From positions 1-64,000 of the forward strand of contig JAIPBH010000003.1 of NCBI GenBank assembly GCA_021739635.1: a DNA stretch of 64,000 nt. Direction: 5' to 3'. Shown here in pieces: positions 33,944 to 42,678 of this stretch. Both the position numbers and the translations under genes were made by a program. The DNA comes from Flavobacteriaceae bacterium. GTDB lineage: Bacteria > Bacteroidota > Bacteroidia > Flavobacteriales > Flavobacteriaceae. How positions within the stretch are numbered: position 1 is the first letter of the stretch; each line of letters opens with the position of its first letter. Below the pieces are notes generated by a model. The model did not search any database, was not told the DNA's origin, and saw only the letters and a list, made by a program, of their open reading frames with translations.

Positions 33944-34459
33944 TTATTTCTTATACTCTTTATTTAAAGCATCTAAAATTGTTTGGGTTAAATCATTTTC
34001 TTCAGTACCATATAATACTGTTGCTGCAGCATCACTAGTTCCTAAAATATAATTGTAACCATTTGATTTTCCATACTCTTTTACAAAGCCTTTAACTTTA
34101 ACAATTAAAGTGTCTATTTCTGTTTGGAACGCTTGTTGAATTTCTTGTTGTTCAGACTGCATTTGTTGCTTAAGCATTTGTTGTTTTTGTCCTAGCTCTT
34201 GATATTTTTCTTGTTGAGCTTTTGGACTCATGCTTTTGGCTGTAGCTTGAAATGTTTGTGCTTCTATTTGAAACGCTTGCCCAATACTATCTGCTCTTTT
34301 TTGAAAAGCAGCATCTTTTGCTTGATATTTTGTTTCAAGATCTTTTTTTCCTTGATAATCATTAATAACTTTTCCATTATCAATGTATCCAATTTTTTGT
34401 TCTTTTTGACAAGAGGTAAAAGCAAGCAGAACAATTACTACGTATAAAATATTTTTCAT
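33944..34459 (-). CDS. OmpH/Skp-like periplasmic chaperone, lipoprotein
   Basis: The 171-residue product starts MKNILYVVIVLLAFTSCQKE, a lipoprotein signal with a lipobox Cys, and continues IGYIDNGKVINDYQGKKDLE. A long Gln/Lys-rich coiled coil (about residues 45-115; QQKQMLKQQMQSEQQEI style) leads to a C-terminal GYNYILGTSDAAATVLYG strand. This is the Skp/OmpH plan of trimeric jellyfish chaperones for outer-membrane proteins. In-frame codons upstream of the chosen ATG exist but would spoil the signal peptide. A TACTTTTG box lies at 34481-34488. Confidence 0.88.
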   Translation of the reverse strand: MKNILYVVIVLLAFTSCQKEQKIGYIDNGKVINDYQGKKDLETKYQAKDAAFQKRADSIGQAFQIEAQTFQATAKSMSPKAQQEKYQELGQKQQMLKQQMQSEQQEIQQAFQTEIDTLIVKVKGFVKEYGKSNGYNYILGTSDAAATVLYGTEENDLTQTILDALNKEYKK

Positions 34460-34480
34460 TTTTTGTTTTTTAATTTGGAA

Positions 34481-34488
34481 CAAAAGTA
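34481..34488 (-). promoter_or_regulatory. -7 box of the OmpH-like gene
   Basis: TACTTTTG on the minus strand matches TAnnTTTG and is 21 nt from the ATG at 34459. No consensus-spaced TTG was found. Confidence 0.45.
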
Positions 34489-34680
34489 GGAAAGTAAAAT
34501 AGAATTTAACACTGATTATTAAGAGATTTTATTGTATAACTTTAACTTATGGTGATTAAAACAATAAATTGATTTTTCTTATCAAAAAAGAAGCGATTAG
34601 AGGCGGTTTAAGGCAATTTTAAAAAAAAGCAAGGTGTTTGATTGTTTTATAGTGTTTAGGCTTAAATAAAGCTTTTAAAT

Positions 34681-35547
34681 TTAGTTTGTTTTGTTTTTAA
34701 CACAATAAATAACAGAAGAATGTTCTTTTGAGAAAACAGCTTTAAAATTTGAAAGACTTCCAATTAAAAATGCCCTAACAGGATTCATCTTTCCTGTTTT
34801 ATATTTTTCAGAAAGAAGGCTTACATAATAGGCATCAAATACCATAGGATACGTTTTTACAACCTGCATATTTTCTATGGAAACTAATTTACTAATTGCT
34901 GTTTTTGAAAAATGCCATAGATGCCTTGGAACATCAAAAGCAGCCCAAAAGTTTTTATAAAATTTAGCATCATAACTTTTAAAATTTGGAACAGCAATAA
35001 TCAGTGTTCCATTTGGTTTTAAAAGTTTTTGAAACATTGAAAAGTGTTCTTTTAAATTAGGTATATGTTCTAAAACGTGCCAAAGAGTAATCACATCAAA
35101 ACTTGATTCTTTAAGAATTTTTAGGCTTTCAGAATTATAAACAGAATTATTCGTTTTATAATTCGCAATTTTTCTAGCTTCATTATTTGGTTCTATTCCT
35201 AAAACATCCCACCCATTATCTTTTGCAACTTGAAGAAAATCTCCAGTACCACATCCAAAATCTAAAAGCGTTTTTTCTCCATTTGAATAAAGGCTAATAA
35301 GTTTTAGTTTTCTTTTAAGAGCGATTTTTTTAATGCTGTGATATGTTTTTTCAAAAAGATTTCTCTTAGAGTCAGTATGAGAAATATAATCTTCACTTTT
35401 ATAATAATCTGGTAATTTTTCTAATAAGGGCTGTGGTGAGGTTTCTAAAAAATCAAATTCTTCATTATAGATTAAATCAAATGTTTCTCCAGAAACAGAA
35501 AAATCTTTAACTGATAAATAGATAGTTTGTTTGTTTTTAGTATCCAA
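34681..35547 (-). CDS. class I SAM-dependent methyltransferase
   Basis: The 288-residue protein has the SAM-binding motif LLDFGCGTGDFLQVAKDNGW followed by VLGIEPN (acidic residue of motif II), FDVITLWHVLEHI (motif IV region) and LKPNGTLIIAVPNF (post-motif). It is a Methyltransf_11/23-type enzyme; similar proteins methylate small molecules or glycans, but the substrate is unknown here. Translation seems to start at TTG 35547; no ATG is near. It follows mnmG after a 63-nt gap that contains a parS-like palindrome. Confidence 0.85.
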   Translation of the reverse strand: MDTKNKQTIYLSVKDFSVSGETFDLIYNEEFDFLETSPQPLLEKLPDYYKSEDYISHTDSKRNLFEKTYHSIKKIALKRKLKLISLYSNGEKTLLDFGCGTGDFLQVAKDNGWDVLGIEPNNEARKIANYKTNNSVYNSESLKILKESSFDVITLWHVLEHIPNLKEHFSMFQKLLKPNGTLIIAVPNFKSYDAKFYKNFWAAFDVPRHLWHFSKTAISKLVSIENMQVVKTYPMVFDAYYVSLLSEKYKTGKMNPVRAFLIGSLSNFKAVFSKEHSSVIYCVKNKTN

Positions 35548-35588
35548 AAGTATAATGCTATTTCAATTTTTTGATTTAAAATCACAAT

Positions 35589-35604
35589 TGTTCCACGTGG
35601 AACT
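35589..35604. promoter_or_regulatory. parS-like site 1
   Basis: TGTTCCACGTGGAACT contains the perfect 14-bp palindrome GTTCCACGTGGAAC. It fits the widely conserved ParB-binding parS consensus TGTTNCACGTGAAACA with three or fewer changes. It lies between mnmG and the methyltransferase gene. Confidence 0.7.
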
Positions 35605-35610
35605 ATAAAA

Positions 35611-37482
35611 TTATCTACCCATATAAACTAATAATACCGAAATATCATTTGGTGAAACACCACTAATTCTTGAGGCTTGAGAAACGGTTGTAGGTTGAAT
35701 CTTTTTTAATTTTTCACGAGCTTCATAACTCATGGATTTAATCTGAGAATAATCAAAATTTTCTGGGATTTTAACGTATTCTAATCTACTCAGTTTATCA
35801 GCATTATTTTTTTCTTTAGAAATATATCCTGAGTATTTTACTTGAATTTCGGCTTGTTCAATTATTTCGTTGTCCAAATTATTTTCTTGAATATAAGCTT
35901 CAACAGCTTCAAATTTTCTAACATCATCAATTGTAATATTTGGTCTTGAAAAGATTTTAAACATCTTATCAGATTGTTTAACCAAAGCCGACCCTTTTGA
36001 TTCTAAAACTGGATTAGCTTCTTCTGGTTTCACACTAGTGTCTGCAAAAAACTGAACAAATTTCTCCGCTTCATTATGTTTTTGTTCCATGCGTTTAAGC
36101 CTATTTTCACTAGCTAAACCGAGTTCATATCCTTTAGGTGTTAAACGTAAATCTGCATTGTCTTGACGTAATAATGTTCTATACTCAGCTCTAGACGTAA
36201 ACATTCTATAAGGCTCTTCTGTACCTTTAGTAATTAAATCATCAATCAAAACACCAATATAAGCTTCGTCCCTTTTTAAAGTAAAAGCGTCTCTTTCTTG
36301 TACTTTTAAACTTGCGTTTATACCGGCCATCAAACCTTGAGAAGCAGCTTCTTCATATCCTGTAGTACCATTAATCTGTCCAGCAAAATATAATCCTTCA
36401 ACAAGTTTAGTCTCTAACGTGTGTTTTAATTGTGTTGGCGGAAAATAATCATACTCAATTGCATAACCTGGTCTGAAAAACTTAACGTTTTCAAACCCAA
36501 CGACAGAACGCAATGCTTTGAACTGAACATCTTCTGGCAGAGATGTTGAAAACCCATTTACATAAACCTCAACCGTATTCCAGCCTTCAGGTTCAATAAA
36601 TAATTGGTGCCTATCTTTATCTGCAAAACGATTAATCTTGTCTTCTATAGAAGGACAATATCTTGGTCCTAGACTTTTAATTCTACCATTAAACATAGGT
36701 GATTTATCAAAACCTTCGCGAAGTAAATCATGAACCTTTAGGCTTGTATAAGTCATAAAGCAAGAACGTTGTTCTTTTAGTGGTTTTGTAATATCAAGAA
36801 ATGAAAATTTCTCAGGATTTTCATCTCCTGGTTGTTCTATCATTTTAGAGTAATCTAATGATCTTCCATCAACTCTTGGTGGTGTACCTGTTTTCATTCT
36901 TCCAGAATCAAAACCTAAAGCAACTAATTGTTCAGTAATTCCTGTTGCAGCTTTTTCACCTGCTCTTCCTCCACCAAAATTTTTGTCACCTATATGGATT
37001 AATCCATTCAAAAAAGTTCCATTAGTTAATACAACCGCTTTTGATTTTATTTCTACACCTAAAGAGGTTTTAATTCCTGCAACTTTACCATTCTTTATTA
37101 ATAAACCAGAAACCATTTCTTGATAGAAATCAACATTCGGTGTTTTTTCTAGAAGCAAACGCCAATCTTCTGCAAACCTCATTCTGTCACTTTGAACTCT
37201 TGGACTCCACATAGCTGGCCCTTTAGACTTATTAAGCATCTTAAATTGAATGGCAGATGTATCACTTACAATACCACTATATCCACCCAAAGCATCAATT
37301 TCTCTAACAATTTGTCCTTTTGCAATGCCGCCCATTGCAGGATTACACGACATTTGAGCAATATTTTGAAGATTCATGGTAACGAGAAGTGTTTTACTTC
37401 CCATATTAGCAGCAGCAGCAGCAGCCTCGCTACCAGCATGACCTGCGCCAACTACAATTACATCATAAACATCATTAAACAT
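35611..37482 (-). CDS. mnmG: tRNA uridine-5-carboxymethylaminomethyl modification enzyme MnmG (GidA)
   Basis: The 623-residue protein has the FAD-binding start VIVVGAGHAGSEAAAAAANM, the MnmG signatures CNPAMGGIAKGQIVREIDAL and LKTGTPPRVDGRS-type loop (GRMKTGTPPRVDGRSLDYS), GQINGTTGYEEAASQGLMAG, and the C-terminal tRNA-binding helices. With MnmE it installs cmnm5U at wobble position 34 of several tRNAs, using FAD and 5,10-methylene-THF. Length is standard. parS-like sites flank it on both sides. Confidence 0.97.
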   Translation of the reverse strand: MFNDVYDVIVVGAGHAGSEAAAAAANMGSKTLLVTMNLQNIAQMSCNPAMGGIAKGQIVREIDALGGYSGIVSDTSAIQFKMLNKSKGPAMWSPRVQSDRMRFAEDWRLLLEKTPNVDFYQEMVSGLLIKNGKVAGIKTSLGVEIKSKAVVLTNGTFLNGLIHIGDKNFGGGRAGEKAATGITEQLVALGFDSGRMKTGTPPRVDGRSLDYSKMIEQPGDENPEKFSFLDITKPLKEQRSCFMTYTSLKVHDLLREGFDKSPMFNGRIKSLGPRYCPSIEDKINRFADKDRHQLFIEPEGWNTVEVYVNGFSTSLPEDVQFKALRSVVGFENVKFFRPGYAIEYDYFPPTQLKHTLETKLVEGLYFAGQINGTTGYEEAASQGLMAGINASLKVQERDAFTLKRDEAYIGVLIDDLITKGTEEPYRMFTSRAEYRTLLRQDNADLRLTPKGYELGLASENRLKRMEQKHNEAEKFVQFFADTSVKPEEANPVLESKGSALVKQSDKMFKIFSRPNITIDDVRKFEAVEAYIQENNLDNEIIEQAEIQVKYSGYISKEKNNADKLSRLEYVKIPENFDYSQIKSMSYEAREKLKKIQPTTVSQASRISGVSPNDISVLLVYMGR

Positions 37483-37524
37483 ATATTGTCTCCTAAAATT
37501 ATTTACTTAATTAAAATTTACTTG

Positions 37525-37540
37525 TGTTCCACGTGGAACA
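37525..37540. promoter_or_regulatory. parS-like site 2 (perfect palindrome)
   Basis: TGTTCCACGTGGAACA is a perfect 16-bp palindrome and differs from the classical parS TGTTCCACGTGAAACA by one base. It lies just upstream of mnmG, in the gap to ybeY. ParB binding is inferred. Confidence 0.78.
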
Positions 37541-37594
37541 ATTCAAAAGTGCGCCACAAAATAAGTTTGCAAATATAATGCTATATATGACAAA

Positions 37595-38005
37595 TCAAAC
37601 CAGCTGATTGAGATAGTAGTTTTCTTTTTCTCTCATGATTTTGGCATCACCATCTGTCTTATCCTTATAGCCACAATAATGTAAAACCCCATGAATAATA
37701 ACCCTATGAAGCTCTTCTAAAAAAGTAACCTTATAATCTTCTGCATTATCCTTTACTCTTTCAATGGATATAAAAATATCGCCTTGTATAATTTTTCCCA
37801 CCGAGTAATCAAAACTAATAATATCTGTTAAAGTATCGTGATTAAGAAATTCAACATTTAATTTATGCAAATACTCATCATTACAAAAAATATAATTTAT
37901 CTCTTCTAGTTTAAACCCTTCAGAGATTACGGTTTGAGAAATCCATGACGATATCTTGGTTTCATCATCTAATAAAAAGGGTGTTTCGTAATTGAAATTA
38001 ATCAT
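37595..38005 (-). CDS. ybeY: endoribonuclease YbeY (rRNA maturation factor)
   Basis: The 136-residue protein has the metal-binding signature HRVIIHGVLHYCGYKDKTD (H-x3-H-x5-H-type pattern, with Tyr-Cys-Gly in place) and upstream TLTDIISFDYS and GDIFISIERV. YbeY is a single-strand RNase in 16S rRNA 3' processing and ribosome quality control. The gene overlaps the 3' end of the DUF4175 gene by 8 nt, so the two are co-transcribed; mnmG follows after a 112-nt gap holding a parS-like site. Confidence 0.93.
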   Translation of the reverse strand: MINFNYETPFLLDDETKISSWISQTVISEGFKLEEINYIFCNDEYLHKLNVEFLNHDTLTDIISFDYSVGKIIQGDIFISIERVKDNAEDYKVTFLEELHRVIIHGVLHYCGYKDKTDGDAKIMREKENYYLNQLV

Positions 38006-41000
38006 CTGACTTTCTAAAATAATCTTGAACCTTAATTTTATACATGTGCTGCAAAGGTAACGCTTGTCTGTTTAATATTTCGGTTGTTTTAAAATATTGT
38101 TTAGCCGTAGGAATTTGATTGTTTGTATTGTTATTAAAATTATCAGAATTTGTTTTAGATTCTCTTTTATTATCTTCTCCTTGTTGGAATGTGGCGTTTT
38201 CCAATTTTAATAACTGATGTTCTAATTGCATCATTTTTTGAAGTGTTTCATTAGTAAACCCTTTGTTTAACAACTCTAATTCTACTTCTTCCATTTTTTT
38301 TAAAAGATTGGTACCAGAACCTTCTTTGCCTTCTTTAGCGAGTTTATTTTCAAGAGCTTGTCTTAATTCTTGTTGTTGCTGATAAATTTCATACAATAAT
38401 CCGTTTAAAGAATTATTTTCTCCTTCGCCGCCATTTTCTTTACCATTAGTTCCTTTTTTTGGTTCTCCTTTTTCGCCATTTTCACTTTGTTTATCGCCTT
38501 TACCGTCTTTAGGTTTTCCATTTTTGCTCATTTTTAATCCTTCTTCCATCATTTTATTGAGTTCTTCTTGGCTCATAATAATATCTGGTAATTGCATGTC
38601 TCCTTTACCTTTGCCTGGTGATGGATTTAATTGTTCTTCCATATTATCTAACACATCACTTAAAAAGTTAGCTAAATTATTTGCCGCCGTTACGGTGAAT
38701 TGTTGATTTGAAATGCCTTGCAAAATTTGATTTTCTGCAAACAGATTTAACGATTTATCAATATTATAATAAACCTCAGTAATTTCTTTATTAACAGTTT
38801 CTGAAAGCTTTGGTTGTCTTAAAGAAAGTGCGAAAAGACTATCATCGACATGCTTAAAGTTTTCTCTCAAACTACTTTGCTTTCTTAAAAAAGACGCGTA
38901 TTTATTGTGGTTAATTTCAATGTTTTTAAATTGATTCATTAAAGATTCTTGCTCAAAAGAAAAAAGTAATAAGTTGTCTAAAACTTGACGCAACATATCG
39001 ACATCTTCTTGCATCTGTTCACCGCCGCCCATTTGCATAGATTGATTCATTTTCTGACTCATTGTCATCATTTTTTTAGCGGCCTTTTTTTGACTTTTTT
39101 GTGCATTTTTTAAATTCTCGTCGCTTTTAGGGTTTGTTTTATTCTCCTCTGTAGCTTGCTTATCTTCTTGCTTATTCAATTCATCAGAAGCATTTTGTTG
39201 TTCTGTTTGAACCTCATTTTCGTCTAACTTATCACGAGGAATTTCAATAGGTTTTTTTAAGTCTTTGCTGTCCTTTTCAAGTTGTTCTAGTTCCCTTTTA
39301 AACTGTTCAAATTCATTGTTTAATTTGTCTTGCTTGTCCTTAGTGTTTTCTTGTTTTAATGCATTTGACAATGTCTCTTGATCTATAGCTTGTTTGGATA
39401 ATTGTTCTTGAAGTTTATCCAATTTATTTTGAATATAAAAGCGTTTGGTCAATTCAAGTAATTGCTCAAGACTTCTTTTTTTGTTTTTATTTTGCTTAGC
39501 TAGTTCATCTAGTTTTTGAGAGAATTCTTCTTTATTAATTTTTTCTTGAAGCTTTTCAAATTCTTCTAACAATTTTTCGTCTTGTTTTAACTGTTGCTCA
39601 TTTTGGTTAAGACGCTCTTTTAAATCTTCTTTAAAAATATCTTCTTTTGAATTATCTTTTTGAAATTCTTCTAAATTATCTTTTAATTGTTTGTTGAAGT
39701 TTTTCATCATGTCATCTTGCTGTTTCTGACGCTTTAAAAATGATTCTAATTTCTTCTTATCATTAAAATTCAACTCTGATTTTTCCTTTTGAGTTTTTGA
39801 TAATTCTTCCAATTGTTTTTCTTGTTCATCAAACTTTTTTAAAGACTTATTTAAATCTTTAATAGTTTCATTTTGCATGTTTAGATTACGCTCTTCTTCT
39901 TCTTCTTTAGTGCGTTTTCTGTATGTAAACACATTGCTTTTTGTACTTTTAAACTTATGAATGGCATCATTGTCAAACACTTGAAAATATAAGTTATAAC
40001 TAATGCCTTCTTTAATATTTAAATTATTGGGAAATGCCGTTATAAACTCTGATATATTTGATGCTGATAGCGGAATAGTTTGATATTCTTTCTTGTCTTC
40101 TTCTTCAAAAGGATAATAAACTAATTGCAGTTTATTGAAGCCATAATCATCACTTACCTTTCCATAGACATATAGCGTTTGCAAATCAATACTGTCTTTT
40201 TCTACCTTTAAATTTATCTCTGGATATTCATCTTTAATTACATCAATGCTAAAAGCAAGTTTTTCATAATCTTGAAGATTAGCGTTGCTAGTACTTAAAC
40301 TATAATCAAAATCATTGTAGATACTTTTAGAAAGCTCAAAGGTGTTATCATTCGTATTAGAAAACAAAAGCGTATCTAGAGCAAAAAGTTTCACGTGTTC
40401 TGTCGCTTTTGTGTTAAGTTTCCAAGTAATTGTTGTTCCTTCTGGAACTATAGCATTGCCCGTACTTTTTAAAACTTCTGGTTGTTTGTTTATATATGAA
40501 GGATATTTTAAAAACATTTCAAAACTTAATAACGATGGCGCTTGAATAATCTGCAGTTCATAAGGCTTTGAAGTCACTGCGTTTGCAGTTAACTGAAACC
40601 GAATGTTTTCTTTTGGTTGAGAAAACACATATTCAAACTCGCCTACACTTTTTTGCTGCAAAAAATAAGATTCATTGTTATAATTAATTTTAACATTTTC
40701 AGGAACCACGCTTCCAGAAACTGCTACATGTAGTACAAAATCTGTATTCTCTATGGCATATAAATCATTATTTACCACATAAAATTGAAATGGTGCTGGT
40801 GGTTCATAAGCTGTTTTGTAATGCACAACCCTATGAAAACTATCACTAAACAAATTTAAGTTACCTGTTAATGTTGCTATAAATATGATAATCAATGGAA
40901 TAGCAGCATACTTTAAATATTTAAAATTAGTTTTAAAGTTAATAGCCAACTTAAAAGGAATTGGGCTTAATTCTGTAGATTTTTGATTAATACTCGCTAA

Positions 41001-41372
41001 AAGCAACTCTGTTTTTGTGCTGTCTTTTTGAAGTTGTAGCACATTAAGCAACTTATCATTTACTTGAGGAAAATGTTTACCAATAAGTTTAGAAGCGTAT
41101 TCATAATTTATTCCTTTTTGAAGCTTAAATAGTTTTGCAATGGGTAAAACAACGAATTTAATAACTAGAGCAATTTCTACTCCAACAAACAACCAAAATA
41201 GAATGGTTCTTGATGTCGTGCTTAACCATAAAAAATGTTCTATTAAAAGAGTCATTAAAAAATACAATAAGCCTAAAGCAAAAAATAAAATGATGCCTTT
41301 AATTAATTCATTGATGTAATACTTACTAATGAATTCTTCAAGTTTATGTTGTATGTTTTTAAATCCCTCCAA
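37998..41372 (-). CDS. very large DUF4175-family membrane protein
   Basis: The 1124-residue protein has two or three membrane helices near the N-terminus (about residues 22-45, 52-77, 153-172), a beta-rich Ig-like periplasmic part (about 190-480), then a ~280-residue highly charged Gln/Lys/Glu coiled coil (about 490-770), a Met/Gln-rich stretch and a Gly/Lys-rich linker before a short C-terminal domain. I recognise this plan as DUF4175 of Bacteroidetes; its function is unknown. Start is TTG 41372. YbeY overlaps its end by 8 nt. Confidence 0.8.
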   Translation of the reverse strand: MEGFKNIQHKLEEFISKYYINELIKGIILFFALGLLYFLMTLLIEHFLWLSTTSRTILFWLFVGVEIALVIKFVVLPIAKLFKLQKGINYEYASKLIGKHFPQVNDKLLNVLQLQKDSTKTELLLASINQKSTELSPIPFKLAINFKTNFKYLKYAAIPLIIIFIATLTGNLNLFSDSFHRVVHYKTAYEPPAPFQFYVVNNDLYAIENTDFVLHVAVSGSVVPENVKINYNNESYFLQQKSVGEFEYVFSQPKENIRFQLTANAVTSKPYELQIIQAPSLLSFEMFLKYPSYINKQPEVLKSTGNAIVPEGTTITWKLNTKATEHVKLFALDTLLFSNTNDNTFELSKSIYNDFDYSLSTSNANLQDYEKLAFSIDVIKDEYPEINLKVEKDSIDLQTLYVYGKVSDDYGFNKLQLVYYPFEEEDKKEYQTIPLSASNISEFITAFPNNLNIKEGISYNLYFQVFDNDAIHKFKSTKSNVFTYRKRTKEEEEERNLNMQNETIKDLNKSLKKFDEQEKQLEELSKTQKEKSELNFNDKKKLESFLKRQKQQDDMMKNFNKQLKDNLEEFQKDNSKEDIFKEDLKERLNQNEQQLKQDEKLLEEFEKLQEKINKEEFSQKLDELAKQNKNKKRSLEQLLELTKRFYIQNKLDKLQEQLSKQAIDQETLSNALKQENTKDKQDKLNNEFEQFKRELEQLEKDSKDLKKPIEIPRDKLDENEVQTEQQNASDELNKQEDKQATEENKTNPKSDENLKNAQKSQKKAAKKMMTMSQKMNQSMQMGGGEQMQEDVDMLRQVLDNLLLFSFEQESLMNQFKNIEINHNKYASFLRKQSSLRENFKHVDDSLFALSLRQPKLSETVNKEITEVYYNIDKSLNLFAENQILQGISNQQFTVTAANNLANFLSDVLDNMEEQLNPSPGKGKGDMQLPDIIMSQEELNKMMEEGLKMSKNGKPKDGKGDKQSENGEKGEPKKGTNGKENGGEGENNSLNGLLYEIYQQQQELRQALENKLAKEGKEGSGTNLLKKMEEVELELLNKGFTNETLQKMMQLEHQLLKLENATFQQGEDNKRESKTNSDNFNNNTNNQIPTAKQYFKTTEILNRQALPLQHMYKIKVQDYFRKSDD

Positions 41373-41501
41373 TTAAATTATCTATTTATAGCTTGTTCTA
41401 TAACACACGAAATTACAATTTTATTTTAAGCTATAATTGACTAAATTTGATATAATTAGGTGTGCTTCTATTAAACTACTAATCAAACAACACTAAAATA
41501 A

Positions 41502-42545
41502 ATGAAAGATTTAAAATATTTAGCGGCATTTTCCATTCCTTTAGTAGCTTTTCTTGGTTTTTATTTTAGAGGCGTTTATTCCTATTTAACACCGGTTTAT
41601 GCGTTTGTAATGCTCCCGATTTTTGAATTAATTTTTCCTGTTGATGCTTATAATATTACTGAAGAAGAATCAAAAAACAAGTTAAAAAACAACCTTTTTG
41701 ACTTGATGTTATACTTAAACCTTCCTATTGTTTATGGTTTAATAATTTATGCTTTAATAACCGTAAATTCTGTTTTATTAGAAACTTATGAGTTTATAGG
41801 TTTAATTATTTCTACAGGAATTGTTTTAGGGGTTAATGGTATTAATGTAGCTCATGAACTAGGACACAGACAAGCAACTAATGAACGTTTTATTGGAAAA
41901 GCCTTATTAATACCAGCATTATACATGCATTTTTATATTGAACATAATTTTGGCCATCACTTACACGCTGCCACTAAGGAAGATCCGGCAACTGCAAAAT
42001 ATAACCAGACGGTTTATTCATTTTGGTTTACATCTGTTTTTAGACAATATATTAGCGCTTGGAACATTCAAAAAAAACTTTTAAAAAATAATGAACTTCA
42101 TTTCTTCTCGGTAAAAAACGATATGCTTTGGTTTACTATAATACAAATAGCGTATCTGCTTATAATTTATAGCACATGTAATTATTTAGGTTTTGTATTT
42201 GCTTTATTTTCAGCTATAACAGGTTTTGTTTTATTAGAAACGGTGAACTATATTGAACATTATGGTTTGTTGCGCTTAAAAACTGCTTCTGGTCGTTATG
42301 AGCGCGTTAAAGAAGTTCATTCTTGGAACTCCAATCACGTTATTGGAAGAATTGTGTTGTATGAATTAACCAGACACAGCGATCATCATTATAAAACCTC
42401 CAAAAAATATCAAGTGCTTGATTGCCATGAAGAAAGTCCGCAAATGCCATTTGGTTATCCAACTTCTATGGTGTTGGCAATGATTCCTCCTATTTGGTTT
42501 CGAATAATGAATAAACGAGTTCCACGTGAAATGATAGGTGTATAA
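41502..42545 (+). CDS. alkB: alkane 1-monooxygenase (AlkB-type di-iron membrane hydroxylase)
   Basis: The 347-residue protein has about six membrane helices and the histidine boxes of the AlkB family: HELGHR, EHNFGHHLHAATKEDPATA and LTRHSDHHYK, plus the intervening NYIEHYGLLR motif (with HSWNSNHV). These ligate two non-haem irons that, with rubredoxin, hydroxylate the terminal methyl of alkanes or other medium-chain substrates. No rubredoxin gene is adjacent. The last codons contain a parS-like sequence (42518-42533). Confidence 0.93.
   Translation: MKDLKYLAAFSIPLVAFLGFYFRGVYSYLTPVYAFVMLPIFELIFPVDAYNITEEESKNKLKNNLFDLMLYLNLPIVYGLIIYALITVNSVLLETYEFIGLIISTGIVLGVNGINVAHELGHRQATNERFIGKALLIPALYMHFYIEHNFGHHLHAATKEDPATAKYNQTVYSFWFTSVFRQYISAWNIQKKLLKNNELHFFSVKNDMLWFTIIQIAYLLIIYSTCNYLGFVFALFSAITGFVLLETVNYIEHYGLLRLKTASGRYERVKEVHSWNSNHVIGRIVLYELTRHSDHHYKTSKKYQVLDCHEESPQMPFGYPTSMVLAMIPPIWFRIMNKRVPREMIGV
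42518..42533. promoter_or_regulatory. weak parS-like sequence inside alkB
   Basis: AGTTCCACGTGAAATG matches TGTTCCACGTGAAACA at 13 of 16 positions. It is coding sequence near the end of alkB, so the match may be chance, but it lies 5 kb from two better sites. Confidence 0.35.
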
Positions 42546-42550
42546 GTATT

Positions 42551-42642
42551 CATATGTAGATATTTATTTGTTTTTCAATGGTCATAAGCAATCGCCTTAA
42601 TCTTCATTGGTATTTGCGTTTGTAAAAACATGGCGATTTCAT
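42551..42642. ncRNA. candidate structured element, copy B
   Basis: The interval shares CATATGTAGATA, TTGTTTTT, GGTCATA, ATCGCCTT, ATTGGT and ATGGCGATTTCATA, in the same order, with 24861-24960. The GGCGAT/ATCGCC arms can pair in both. Here it lies between alkB and the gltX promoter and is oriented so that the leader-like strand runs opposite to gltX. It is similar to copy A at roughly three of four aligned positions by eye. It may be a repeat or an RNA motif. Confidence 0.4.
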
Positions 42643-42653
42643 AAATATACTTT

Positions 42654-42661
42654 TATCTTTG
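42654..42661 (+). promoter_or_regulatory. -7 box of gltX
   Basis: TATCTTTG matches TAnnTTTG and lies 17 nt before the chosen gltX start at 42679, which supports that start over the upstream in-frame codons. Confidence 0.5.
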
Positions 42662-42678
42662 CACAAAAATTACAAAGC

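Noticed and set aside
42440-42556. 32-codon minus-strand frame after copy B of the leader element
   Set aside because: It begins at the same ATATG as copy A but runs antisense through the end of alkB; codons follow alkB constraints, so it is not evidence for a gene.
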